DNA from: Penium margaritaceum
Taxonomy: Eukaryota; Streptophyta; Zygnematophyceae; Desmidiales; Peniaceae
Length of the DNA: 64,000 nt
Assembly (NCBI GenBank): GCA_023375785.1
Contig: SZWC01001547.1
Coordinates: forward strand, 129,512-193,511
Reading direction: 5' to 3'
Part shown: positions 11,125 through 22,609 of the stretch, in pieces
Layout of the letters: every line of letters starts with the position of its first letter
Position numbering within the stretch: the stretch's first letter is position 1
The notes under the pieces: model-generated
The model's input: only the letters and a program-made list of their open reading frames with translations
Told to the model about the DNA's origin: nothing
Database searches by the model: none
Made by a program: the position numbers and the translations under genes

Positions 11125-14100
11125 TCAGAGTGGGCTGAGTCCACATGCCTTCATGCACAACTGCTGCTTCTCATGAGTCACCGACTTGGTGAAGAAATCG
11201 GTGACCTCCTTGCAGGTTTGAGTAAACCTTAGCTTGATAGCACCCTCCTGCACCATGAGCCTGATGAAGTGATACGCGATGTCAATGTGCTTGGTACGAG
11301 CATGGTGCTTAAGATTATTGGCGAGTGTGATTACGCTCTGGTTGTTGATGCGCAGAGGAACTGCAACTTTTGTAGTCCCACTCATCTATTCCATGAGACG
11401 ATGAAGCCTAACTTCTTCCTTGGCTCCAAACCTGAGAAAGACGTACTTAGCTTCCATGCTTGAGGTGGCCACGACCACCTGCCGCTTGTTGCATCAGCTC
11501 ATGTCCCCATCATTCATGAGGAACACATGTCCAGAGATGGACTTGGAGTCCTCAGGATTTGAAGCCCAATTTGTGTCTGTGTAGCCGATGATGCTATTGT
11601 CGTTGTCGTTGTAGGTGATGCTGATGTTGATGGTTCCAACAAGGTAGCGGAAGATTCGTTTCACTACCGTCGGTTGCTCATGTCCGGGACTAGCCATGTG
11701 CTGGCTCACAGTGCTCACAGCCTGTGTGAGGTCTGGCTTGGTTACCACCATAAGGTAGATGAGACTGTCGACGGCGCTTTGGTACTTCTGCCCCCCAGCT
11801 CCATCTGCTTCTCCACTGAAGCTCACGAGGTACTGCTACGTCTTCAGCGGCGTGCCGATGGGTTTGGCCTCTACCATGCCAAACTGCTACAAAACATCCT
11901 TGATATAGCAACTCTGCTACAGTGAGACAGAGCGTGATTTGCGGTCACGCGTGATCTGGATACGAAGGAAGTATGATTCCTCCCCAAGATTGGACATTTG
12001 GATGAACTCCTATATGGCCTCTTTGAACTCGTGCAGTGCAGACATGCTTTTGGAAATGAGGAGTATGTCATCCACATAGACGATGATGATGAGCACCTCA
12101 TGACCATGTTGACAATGATACACGCTATAGTCACACCCACTGTGCTCAAACAAAATGCACTACAGTGCCGCATCTAATTTCTGGTTCCAAGCACACGACG
12201 CTTGCTTGAGGCTGTACAGCGACTTCTACAGCTTGCAACCCAGGTGCTCTTGGCCATCCATGACAAATCCCTTCGGCTGCTTCATGTAGATTTCCTCCTC
12301 CAAGTCACTGTTCAAGAATGTCGTCTTGTCATCCATGTGGTGAATCTTGAAGTCCTCAACTGCTGCATAAGAAAGGAGCGTGCGCATAGAGCCAAACTTT
12401 ACAACAGGAGCAAGGGTTTTCGTGTCGTCAATACCTCTGTGCTACGAGTAGCCCTTGGTGATCGGCCTGGTCTTGTACTTTTTGAGGTTGCCATATGCGC
12501 CCCTCTTCTTCTTGAATACGCATTTGGACTTGATTACCTTGCGTCCAGGTGGATGCTCAGTCAGCTCCCACGTACTATTGTCGAGCTGCGACAATATCTC
12601 CAATAGCAGAGCTTGCGCCCAATCTACTGCATCAAGTGGAGCTATGGTCTCCTTGTACGACGTCGGTTCATCAGAGTTTGCTGCAACTACGATATTTATC
12701 TGGTCTGGTTTTTTAAGTATCCCAAAATGCCTGCGCTCATCAGGCTTGTAGCGCATCCTGAGAGGGTATCTTCCACCAGGTGCTAGAGCGTTAGCAGGTG
12801 GCTGGCGCAGTGCTGCTGGCACAACTGCCCTTGGTGATGGTGGTGCATCTTCTTCCTCTGCTTTTGCCGATGAGGCCGCTGTATCTACTGTATTAGACAT
12901 GGGAGAATATAGTGGTTCTCCAACTGTCACAATAGAGGAAGGTTCAGGAGAGACGGGATCATGGAGAACGTCTTCTCCCACTACTTCATCAACTACTGGT
13001 TTTGCTACCTCTTTGCACATGATGTTAGTGCCGATGACGTTACTTTTGTTGAAAACGACATCCTTGGAGATGATGACGTGGCCCGTATCTCGCTCGTAGA
13101 GGTGATACGCCTTGCTTGCCACGTCATAGCCAGTCCTCAGCATGTGTGCACTCTTTGAGTACCATTTCAGTCGCTTCTCATTTGGCAGGTGCATGTGCGC
13201 CAAGCTGCCAAACGCGCGAAGATGACCCACGCTCGGCTTCTTGCCGAACCACGCCTCGTACGGCGTCATTAGCTCCAGAGTGTTGATTAGACTGTGGTTC
13301 GTGATGTACACCATAGTGCTAATTGCTTCATTTCCAAAGTCGTAGGTCAGTCGGGCCACGTGGAACATGGAGGGTGCCGATTCAACAATGGTGCGGTTGA
13401 CGCATTTTTCTACGCCGTTCTGCTACGGTGAGTATAGCGCGGTGTGCTATGCCTTGAGGCGTGCTGTTGTGAGGTAGTCCTTGAACTCCTTACTCAGGTA
13501 CTCTCCACTGCGGTCACTACACAGCACCTTGATTTTCTTGGCAGTCTAGTTTTCCACCATGGCCTTGAACTCCTTCAACATGTCAAAGTACTGGTCCTTG
13601 GAGGAAAGGAAGTACACAACAGTGTAACGACTGAAATTGTCAATGAGAGTGAGAAAATACCTAGATTTGCCAAAAATCGGGGTCTGCATGAGACCACACA
13701 AGTCTGTGTGGACCAGCTCCAGCACCTTCTTTGCGCGCTTGCCTGCTCCCGAGAACGCCTCGCGATGCTGCTTCCCCTCCAAACAGTCGATGCATAACTG
13801 TTGCTCAAAGTTAGAGATGGTGGGTAGGTCACGCACGATAGTGCGTGATCTGCTTCGTTTGAAGTTGCTGCACTGCCGCATGCCGATGTGGTCGTAGCGC
13901 TCATGCCAGATTTCGCCCTCTCTGGCCTAGACCACTAGTGCAAAACTCTTCTCGCGCGGGATCTTGGTTGCTCTGAGCAGGTGGTACATGTCGCCTTCTT
14001 TCACCAACCTGGCCAATTCGTCTCCAGATTCCTTGTTGAGGATGTAGTCATAGTCGTTGTCATAGACGACTCGCAGTCCTTTGTTGGTGAGAGAGGATAG

Positions 14101-14430
14101 TGAGAGAAGGTTGAACGCAACATCAGGTACATACAACATGCCAAGGAACACTCCTACTTCAATGCCACGCGGGGTGTCCAATCACATCTCCACAATCCCA
14201 ATCCATTCAGCATACACCACCCGATCATCATCCAAAGCAATCCGACGGGAAGGGAATGGAGAGCAACCGCATAAACCACTCCTTGTGATGCGTCAGGCTC
14301 TTGGTACACCCGGAGTCCTTGTACCACGCCAAATCTGCGTTCTCCTTCTGCGACATGTCCGAATTTGCCATAAAGAGGCGGTCACGCACCTCCTTGGCCA
14401 CGTTCATGTTGCCAAAATGGCGTACGCCGG
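11125..14430 (-). pseudogene. pol of A2 (PR-INT-RT-RH), broken
   Basis: Read on the minus strand: protease 14181-13927; integrase 13881-13400 with VHTDLCG and LIDNFSRYT; a long open piece 13368-12442 carrying the integrase C-terminus, the linker (EPLYSPMSNTVDTAASS) and the start of RT; the RT catalytic VYVDD near 12090; RNase H 11826-11494 and 11385-11125, ending in CGLSPL and a stop. The catalytic Glu of integrase is Lys (GVEKCVNR near 13400). Several stops replace Gln codons, and there are frameshifts near 13380, 12440 and 11480. Confidence 0.9.
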
Positions 14431-14439
14431 TCTGGTTCT

Positions 14440-15359
14440 GCTGTTAGTACTGCTACGGGTGACGTTCTTCACTACTGCTATTGTTGCTGCGGAGATTGCC
14501 GCATTTACCACTGTTGTTACTACTCTTTCTGGTCCCTCTTGAACTTGAAGCACTCTTTCTTGTAGTGCCCCTCTTTCTGGCAATAGGAGCACTTGCCGTT
14601 CTTCTTGCCCCTCTACTGCCCGGACTGTTGCTGATGGTAGTTGCGTGAGCCCATGGCCATGAAAGCTGCTTCAGTACTGCTACTACCACCATTGCACTTT
14701 GCTGCATTGCGACGCAGCTCTACCTGCACCACGTGTGTTCAAATGAAGTCCAGGTCGAGAGTTGGCTGGCACTCCAACGTCTCTCACATCGTGTCATAGG
14801 TCGTTGGGAGTCCCCTTAGCAAGAGGAGGACGAAGCGCGTGTCTTCCACCGGCCGCTTTCAGCTCCTTCGCCAGCTCCTTTGCCCTGTCCAAGTACGCCT
14901 CCATCCCTTTGCCACCATACATTCTCAATGCCATCATCTTCTCTTCTAAAAGCATGAGGAATGTAGGATCCTTACTCTCATACTTGTCGCACAACGTGTC
15001 AGCTCCTCTTTTGCAGTAGCCTTGTCACTCACGTACTATAGATGCGGGTTGGAGATGGTGTTGACAAGCATCCTGTAGGCCTGTGTGTCCTTCTTCTTCC
15101 ACTCCTCATATGCCGCTGTTGCAGTTGTGGATGAACTTGCATCTGCTGCACCTTTTTGTGGCGTCTTCTGCACAATCACCTCTGCTACGGTGATGCCTTT
15201 TGCCTGTGGCGGCAAAGCACACTCGTCGCCGCTCACTACCTCCCACAAGCCCCTCTCCTCGAAAAGGAGGCGGTTAAGGATCTTCCAAAACGTGAAGTTG
15301 GTACGTCCTTCCAGCCTCCCCAAGGGATGGGCTGCTGGTACCACGCCTGGTGCTGCCAT
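14440..15359 (-). pseudogene. gag of A2, broken
   Basis: The ATG at 15357-15359 opens 107 codons of Copia-A Gag, then a TAG interrupts LLVNTISNPHL at about 15036. Downstream frames restore KYESKDPTFLMLLEEK (14994-14794) and the CCHC knuckle near 14560-14595 (CSYCQKEGHYKKEC, all four ligands present). A Gln/Ser-rich tail follows. The same TAG position recurs in A7 and A9. Confidence 0.88.
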
Positions 15360-16003
15360 TTTTAACTTTGGTGATGCTCAGTACTGCCCTTGAGTGGCGA
15401 CGCTACCCCTGCTTCTGTTGCTGCTTTTGCCAGAAATCTGTCTGACAGAAACTGGACTACAGAGGCCAGCAAACTTGGAATTTGGAAAAACTCAGCCCAC
15501 TAGTAGAGAATTCAGCTCAAATCCTTTCAGATGGACCCATAGAACAGTGTCATCAATAGGGCATCTTCAGAGATATGCCATTTTGAAAAGACGGTATGCA
15601 GCTGCTCCTACTCCAGCTCACACCAGCCAGCTTGTAAACGGCGTTTCTCCCAAACATACTGATGGAATGTAAACATTTTTGCACCAATAGAAAGTTTAGG
15701 AAAACAATTCAAATCGTATGTGCTATGTTTTAAATTTGACAAAGAAACAAGAGAGTTATGGTCATCACAAGGCGACAGTCTTTCTCAGATAAAAGAGTGT
15801 AGCTCTCGCAGACCTCGTCTTGAGCATAACTCTCGATCTCACTGTTGGATCTTCCTGATCTTGGGCTTGTTAGAAAGCTTGTCTGTTGAACTTGAAGATT
15901 CAGTGGTCCATTTGTACATTTGGTGAAGGTTTCACCCCAACCCGTCACTCTCAAAGTGACGGCCAGTGCTGGCTGAAAGTGGCAAAACTTGGCTCCGATA
16001 CCA
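15360..16003 (-). other. Leader and primer-binding site of A2
   Basis: Standard Copia-A leader, with the PBS at 15991-16003 reading TGGTATCGGAGCC on the minus strand (one mismatch from the initiator-Met complement). No gene seen. Confidence 0.8.
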
Positions 16004-16005
16004 AG

Positions 16006-16742
16006 TATTGAAATTGGAGGAGAGAGGGAACTTTGGAGCAGCAAACATGTAGGACTGGAAGGGCATCACTTGTGCTGAAGAATGGTTGTTGAATCACTCA
16101 AAATGATGGAGTACATAAAAAGCTAAAGTTTGGGTAAGTCAGCCCTCTCACAAGCTACACCACTTTGCCTTGGAGGCTAAGGCTCACACACTAGAGTCCA
16201 TAATCTCACACAAGAGAGGAAATCAGCCTAGTAGTCAAGCTGACCACTCACACACAACCTAGAGAGCTAGAAAATAATATCATGGCACATTCCTAGTGGT
16301 CACATAACCCACAATCACATGGAGAATCGCCATGTGTCCATGGCTAGCACACAAGGATGTCACCTCACCTAAAAAGTAAGGAGAGGTACCTTTTTCCTAG
16401 TCAGCACACTCTGACAAGGCAACCCAAGAATCTAGGACCTTTTTGGATGTTTCTCCCATTAGGTCTAGACCCTGGACCTCTTGCTTTTTTCTTTTCTCAC
16501 GCTTAGGCATGGAGCAATCACCCATGGTCACCCAAATCCGCTGGTCGATGACCCTGAAAATTTCAATAATTCATATGTCCCAGTTTGACTGCTAGATCGG
16601 CTTGAACCTTGGACCATGGACATTTTGCCACCTGATCTTTGCAATAATGAAGTTAAGTTGAGGATCGCAGCAGGCATCTGGCAGTTTCATGGAACTTGCT
16701 CCTATGGACCTGAAACTGAGCCGTTTGGCTCCGTTTCCATCA
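16006..16742 (-). repeat. Copia-A LTR shared by A2 (5' LTR) and A2b (3' LTR)
   Basis: Its left side has the PBS and leader of A2. Its right side has a shortened polypurine tract (CAATCTCTCA) and then RNase H of another A internal region on the same strand. One LTR therefore serves two internal regions, the hallmark of recombination between LTRs. Confidence 0.88.
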
Positions 16743-18575
16743 ATCTCTCACATGCGTTCATGCCCTACTACTGCTTCTCTCGAGTCATTGGCTTGGTGTA
16801 GAAATCAGAGACCTCCTTGTTTGTTGGAGTAAACTCCAGCTTGATAGCACCCGCCTACATCATGTGCCTGATGAAGACATATGCAATGTCAATGTGCTTG
16901 GTGCGTGCATGGTGCTCAGGATTCTTGGTGAGTATGATTGTGCTCTGGTTGTTGATGCACACAAGGACAGGAACTACCGCACTCCCACTCATCTCCGCAA
17001 TGAGACGCTAAAGCCAAACTGCTGCCTTCACTCCAAAGCTGAGAAAGACGTACTCAGCTTTTGTGCTTGAGGTAGCCACGACCACATGCCGCTTACAACA
17101 CCAACTGATGGTCCCACCATTCATGAGGAACACATGTCGAGAGATGATGTTGTTGTCGTTACCGTTGTAGGTGATGCCAATGTTGATGGTTCTAGCATGG
17201 TAGCAGAAGATCCGCTTCACTGCCTTCTGGTGCTCAAGTCCGGGGTTTGCCATGTACTGGCTCACAATGCTAACAACCTGTGCGAGGTCCGACCTGGTTG
17301 CCACCATGAGGTACATGAGACTGTCGACGGCGCTTTGGTACTTCTGCCGCTCAGCTGCATTCGCTTTTCCATTGAAGCTCACAAGATAGTGCCGCGTCTC
17401 TAGCGGCGTGCCGATGGATTTAGCCTTAGTCATGCCGAACTGTTGCACGACATCTTTGATGTAGCGGCTCTGCAGTAGCAAGAGAGCGCGTGATTTGCAG
17501 TCATGCGTGATCTGGATACCAAGGAAGTATGGAGCCTCTCTGAGATCAGACATCTGGAAGCGTTCTCGCATGGCCTCCTTGAACTTCTGCAATACAAACA
17601 TGCTGTTGGAAAGGAGGAGCATGTCATCCACATAGACAATGATCATGAGTAACTCATACCCATGCTACTAGTAATAAAGACTATAGTCATAGTTGCTGCG
17701 CTCCAATCCCATGCAATGCAGTACCATATCCTATATCTCGTTCCAAGCATGTGACACTTGCTTAAGGTCGTACAACGACTTTAGCAGCTTGGAAACCAGG
17801 TGCTCGTGGCCATGAATGACGAATCCCTATGGCTACTCCATGTAGATTTCCTCCTCTAAGTCACCATTCAAGAATGCTGTCTTGACATCCATGTGGTGAA
17901 TTTTGAAGTCCTTAGCTGCTACATAAGCGAGGATCGTGTGCACAGTGACAAACTTTGCAACAGGAGCAAAGGTTTCAGTGTAGTCGATGCCTTCTTGCTG
18001 CGAGTAGTCCTTGGCAACGATCCTTGCCTTGTACTTTTCGAGGTTGCCATCTACGCCCCTCTTCTTCTTCAACACCCACTTGCACTGAAATACCTTGCGT
18101 CCAGGTGGACGCTCAGTCAGTTCCTACATAACGTTGTCAAGTTGCGACTGTATCTCTTGTACGACTTGTGCCAAATCTGCTGCATCTGGTGCAGCCATGA
18201 CCTCCTTGTACAACGTCGGCTCATCATAGTCTGCTGCAACTGCAACGTTCATCTGGTCTGGTTTTTGGAGCATCCATAAATGCATGCGCTCACAAGGCTT
18301 GTAGTGTACCCTGAGAGGATACTTGCGACCTAGTGCCAGGGCGTTAGCGGGCAGCTGGCGTGGTGTTGCAGGTACAACTGCTCCTCTTGATGGTGGTACA
18401 TCTTCTTCCTCTAGTTTTGCCGATGAGGCTGTTGTATCTGCTGCATCCGACATGGGAGAGTAGAGTGGTTCTCCCACTGTCACAATAGAGGAAGGTTAAG
18501 GAGAGACCGGGTCAAGGAGAATGTCTGCCGCCACTGCTTTATCAGCTTTTGTTCTACTGCCTCTTCGCACATGAT
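16743..18575 (-). pseudogene. Copia-A pol fragment A2b (RNase H, RT, linker)
   Basis: Minus-strand frames give the linker (EPLYSPMSDAADTTASS, 18483-18124), RT (KKKRGVDGNLEKYKARIV from 18075; VYVDD near 17635) and RNase H (17646-17008, one 212-codon frame). At its 3' end a ~45-bp deletion removes the last residues and part of the polypurine tract. The upstream part is cut at 18576 by a Copia-B LTR. The portion from 17862 to 18575 reappears at 42068-42788. Confidence 0.88.
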
Positions 18576-19009
18576 TGTAAACTTGCCTGAAACGATGGTC
18601 TAGAAAACAGGTTCCGACACAATGGTTCAACCGCTCTTGGTATTATAACTAGGAGATGGTATCTCCCTCACAACCATGGTTCCATACTGAGCAGTTCATA
18701 GGAATGACTTCGCTGCACTGTGTCCTTAGCACCTGGTCACTTTCATGCAAGGCGCGAACTCATGGGGCTTAGACCAACCAATGCTTCCTTAGCGTCTGCC
18801 TCTGGTGGAGAAGACTGTTAGGAGTATCAAAGGTGAGAAATGTACTCAATGACAGGCAACTGACATATTCTTATCTTCGTAGAGCTAGCCTCTAGCCTAT
18901 GCGCATAGTGGCTCCTTGGATGAGCCACGTTAGGGGTAATATGGATGGCATCTTCTCTTGCCTACATGGCGCTCCTTGTGATCGCCAAGTAGTACAAGCC
19001 ACCAATAAG
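18576..19009 (-). repeat. Copia-B LTR fragment inserted in A2b pol
   Basis: Plus text starts TGTAAACTTGCCTG, a diverged form of TGTCAACCTG, and continues as the 3' half of a minus-strand B LTR. The pentamer before it is ATGAT. At 19009 it is interrupted by an A LTR on the other strand. The remainder of the B copy is not found. Confidence 0.82.
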
Positions 19010-19386
19010 TGTTGGGAAAGAAGCTACCGGCTCAATTTCAGGTCCATAAGAGCAAGTTCCTGGAAACTACCAGATGCGTGCTGCGATCATCAAATCGACT
19101 TCACCATTGGAAAGATCAGGTGGAAAAATCTCTACGATCCATCTTTGAAGCCGATCCAGTATTTGGATTAGGAGACATGAAGTTTCTAAGTTTTCGAGGT
19201 CATCGACCGCCGATATCTGGGTGACCGTGGGCGATGGTTCCATGCCTTAGCCTGAGAAAAAAAAGGCAAAAGGTCCAGTGTCAAGACCTCATGGGAGAAA
19301 TATCCAAAAAGGTCTCCTTGCTTTTTAGGTAATGTGAGATCCTTGTGTGCTAGCAATGGATACATGGCGATTCTCCATGGGATTCT
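19010..19386 (+). repeat. Copia-A LTR 5' half, inserted in the B LTR
   Basis: It starts TGTTGGGAAAGAAGC and follows the plus-strand A LTR as far as CATGGGATTCT, where the B1 LTR begins. The preceding pentamer is ATAAG (AGAAG in copy 2). The remaining half of this LTR is not recognised. Confidence 0.85.
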
Positions 19387-20111
19387 TGTCAACCTGTCTG
19401 ACGTGACGGTCTAGAAAACGGGTTCCGACATAATGGTTCCCGCCGACCGCTATTGGTATTGCAACCAAGAGATAATGACACCCTCACAGCCAAGGTTCCA
19501 CACTGAGCAGCTCATAGGAATCACTTGCTTGCACTATGTCCTTGGCACTAAGTCACTTTTGCGCGAGGAGCGAACTCCTCGGGCTTAGACCAACCAATGC
19601 TCCTTTAGTGTCTGCCTCTGGTAGACAACTCAGTGAGGAGTCTCAAAGATGAGAACTTTACTCAATGATAGGCAACAGACATGTTCTTATAGTCCTAGAG
19701 CCAACCTCTAGCCTAGGCGCACAGTGGCTCCTTGGATGAGGTACTTTGGGGGCAATCTGGATTGCGTCATCCTCCTTGCATACATGGGGCTCCTTGTGAC
19801 TGCCAAGTGGCGCCAGCCACCAAGATGGACCTTGGAATGTTCTGAGATGTTTCTTAGAACCTTCCTGTCCCCCTTTTGGTCACAAAGAAAACTAGTCACT
19901 GGGCTGAGATTTGACCCAGTGACCTCTCGGTTCAAAGACTAAGTCTTGAACGTCCAAGCCACAAGGAGTTGTCCTAGGTAATGTTTGCTGGCTATACTAT
20001 CCAGATTTGACCAAGGGGACTTGCTCCAAAGGAGCAGTGCGTGCCTTGTCTATCTGGACCAGACTAAAGGGACTTACTCAAAGGGAGCAGTGCATAGCGG
20101 ACTTACTCCCA
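19387..20111 (-). repeat. Copia-B 3' LTR of B1, outer end deleted
   Basis: It starts TGTCAACCTGTCTGACG after the pentamer ATTCT (identical pentamer and position in copy 2). It matches B2's LTR until about 20111, then jumps into RNase H text (AGGCGTAGCGGGTC). The last ~45 bp, the polypurine tract and the end of RNase H are deleted relative to B2. Confidence 0.88.
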
Positions 20112-20223
20112 GGCGTAGCGGGTCAGATCCTTCTTGGCATCCAAAATGGAGTCCCATGTGTCGGGTTTTTTGTAGATAGCGCATGATGCGCTTGAGTGCT
20201 TGCCGATGCTGTGGCCCTCGATT
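20112..20223 (-). pseudogene. Copia-B B1 pol, RNase H piece left of A3
   Basis: This short piece matches 44893-45013 of B2 and continues on the other side of A3 at 26591. Together they show that A3 split the RNase H region of B1. Confidence 0.85.
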
Positions 20224-20964
20224 TGTTGGATCTGGAGGAGAGAGGGAGCCTTGGAGCAGAGAGCATGTAGGACTCGAAGGGTATCACTTGTGCTGAAGAA
20301 TGGTTGTTCAATCAGTCAAAATGATGGAGTACATATAGAGCTAGAGCTTGGGCAAGTCAGCCCTCTCACAAGCCACACCACCTGGCCATGGAGGCTATAG
20401 CTTACATACTAGAGTCCATAATCTCACACACAAGGGAGAAAATCAGCCTAGCAATCAGGCTGACCACTCACACACGACCTAGATAGCTAGAAAATGCTCT
20501 CATGGCAAACTCCTAGTGGTCACATAACCCGGAATCTCATGGAGAATCGCCATGTGTCCATGGCTAGCACACAAGGACCTCACCTCACCCAAAAAGTAAG
20601 GAGAGGTCCAATTTTTCCTAGTCAGCACACTCTGACAAGGCAACCCAAGAATCTAGGACCTTTTTGGATATTTCTCCCATCAGGTTTTGACCCTGGATCT
20701 CTCGCCTTTTTCTTTTCTCAAGCTAAGGCATGGAGCAATCCCCCACGGTCACCCGCATATCGGCGGTCGATGACCCCGAAAACTACGAAAATTCATATCC
20801 CCCAATCCGACCGTTGGATCGGCCTCAAACTTGGACTGTAGACATTTTGCTACTTGATCTTTCAAATGGTGAAGACGGATTGACGATCGGAGTAGATATC
20901 TGGTACATTCCTGGAACTTGCTCCTGTGGACCTGAAACTTAGCCAGATGGCTCCTTTTCCAGCA
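20224..20964 (-). repeat. Copia-A 3' LTR of A3 (741 bp)
   Basis: Plus text starts TGTTGGATCTGGAGGAG and ends TTTTCCAGCA. It is directly preceded by the target copy CGATT. Confidence 0.94.
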
Positions 20965-20978
20965 ATCTCCCACTTTGC
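20965..20978 (-). other. Polypurine tract of A3
   Basis: On the minus strand it reads AAAGTGGGAGAT and adjoins the 3' LTR. This purine-rich run primes plus-strand DNA synthesis in copia elements. The same motif precedes the 3' LTRs of A4, A5 and A6. Confidence 0.8.
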
Positions 20979-20983
20979 CGCAG

Positions 20984-22609
20984 TCAGAGTGGGCTGAGTC
21001 CACATGCCTTGATGCAGAACTGCTGCTTCTCACCGGTCACTGGCTTGGTGCAGAAATCAACGACCTGCTGGCTGGTTGGAGTAAACTCCAACTTGATAGC
21101 ACCCTCCCGCACTATATGCCTGATGAAGTGATATGGAATGTCAATGTGCTTGGTGCGTGCATGGTGCTCAGGATTCTTGGCGAGTGCGATTGCGCTCTGG
21201 TTGTCAACGCGCACAGAAACTGGAATTGCTGCACTCCCACTCATCTCTGTCATGAGACGCAAAAGCCAAACTGCTTCCTTGGCTCAAAAGCTGAAAGAGA
21301 CGTACTCAGCTTCCGTGCTTGAGGTGGCTACGACCACCTCACGCTTGAAGCACCAGCTGATGGCTCCACCATTCATGAGGAACACATGTCCAGAGATGGA
21401 CTTATGGTCCTCAGGTTTTGAAGCCCAATCTGTGTCTGTGTAGCCTATGATGCTGTTGTCGTTGCCGTTGTAGGCGATGCCGATGTTGATGGTTCCAGCA
21501 AGGTAGCGGAAGATCCGCTTCACTGCCTTATGGTGCTCAGGTCCAGGGTTTGCCATGTGCTGGCTCACAGGGCTAAGAGCCTGTGCGAGGTCCCGCCTGG
21601 TTGCCACCATCAGGTACATGAAACTGCCGACGGCGCTCTGGTACTTCTGCTGCTCACCTGCATTTGCTTCTCCATTATAGCTCACAAGGTACTGCCCTGT
21701 CTCCAGCGGCGTGCCAATGGGTTTTGCCTCTGCCATGCCGAACCGCTGCAGGACGTCCTTGATGTAGCGACTCTGCTGTAGGGAGAGAGAGCGTGATTTG
21801 CGATCACGCGTGATCTGGATGCCGAAGAAGTATGACACCTTCCCGAGATCAGACATCTAGAAGCGCTCCTGCATGGCATCCTTGAACTCTTATAGTGCAG
21901 ACATGCTGTTGGAAAGGAGGAGCGGGTCATCCACATAGACAACGATGATGAGGATCTCATGCTCATGCTGCCAGCGATACACGCAGTAGCCATACTCACT
22001 GCGCTCAAACCCCATGCACTGCAACGCCGCATCCAACTTCTGGTTCCAAGCACGCGACGTTTGCTTGAGGCTGTACAGCGACTTCTGCAGCTTGCAAACC
22101 AAGTGTTCCTGGTCATCCATGACGAACCCCTCCGGCTGCTCCATGTATATCTCCTCCTCCAAGTCACCATTCAATAATGCCGTCTTGATATCCATGTGGT
22201 GATCCTCGAAGTCCTCAGCTGTTGCATAAGAGAGGAGCGTGCGCACAGAGGCAAACTTTGCAACAGGGGCAAAAGTATCTGTGTAGTCGATGCCCTCATG
22301 CTGCGAGTAGCCCTTGGCGACCAGCCTCGCCTTGTACTTTCCAAGGATACCATCTGCTCCCCGCTTCTTCTTGAACACCCACTTGCACTTGATCACCTTA
22401 CGTCTATGTCGATGCCCAGTCGGTTCCCATGTGCCGTTGTCCAGCTACGACTGTATCTCTTGCTGCACGGCTTGCGCCCAATCTGCTGCATCCGGTGCAG
22501 CCATGGCCTCCTTGTATGACGTTGGCTCATCTAAATCTGCTACAACTGCAACGTTCATTTGTTCTGAGTTCTGCAGCATCCAGAAATGGCCGCGCTCACC
22601 AGGCTTGTA
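20984..22609 (-). pseudogene. RT-RNase H part of A3 pol, with stops
   Basis: The frame is out of phase with the upstream gag-PR-INT frame because of a small deletion near 22610. RT carries KCKWVFKKKRGADG, VAKGYSQHEGIDYTDTF, ALLNGDLEEEIYMEQPEGF, SLYSLKQTSRAWNQKLD and the catalytic VVYVDD (about 21925-21945). RNase H carries GYTDTDWASKPED, SSTEAEYVS and ARTKHIDIPYHF, ending in CGLSPL at 20984. In-frame stops are TAG 22445-22447, TAA 21890-21892, TAG 21857-21859 and TGA 21284-21286; the first three replace Gln codons of homologues, the last a Gly. Confidence 0.92.

Larger units (their letters stand above)
10369..16742 (-). mobile_element. Copia-A copy A2 (-), LTR to LTR
   Basis: On the minus strand: 5' LTR 16006-16742, PBS 15991-16003, leader, gag (from 15359), pol, polypurine tract (about 11106-11118) and 3' LTR 10369-11105. 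The flanking pentamers differ (GTTCT at 10364-10368, ATCTC after 16742), because the right-hand LTR runs straight into the 3' end of a second A internal region (A2b). Confidence 0.9.
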
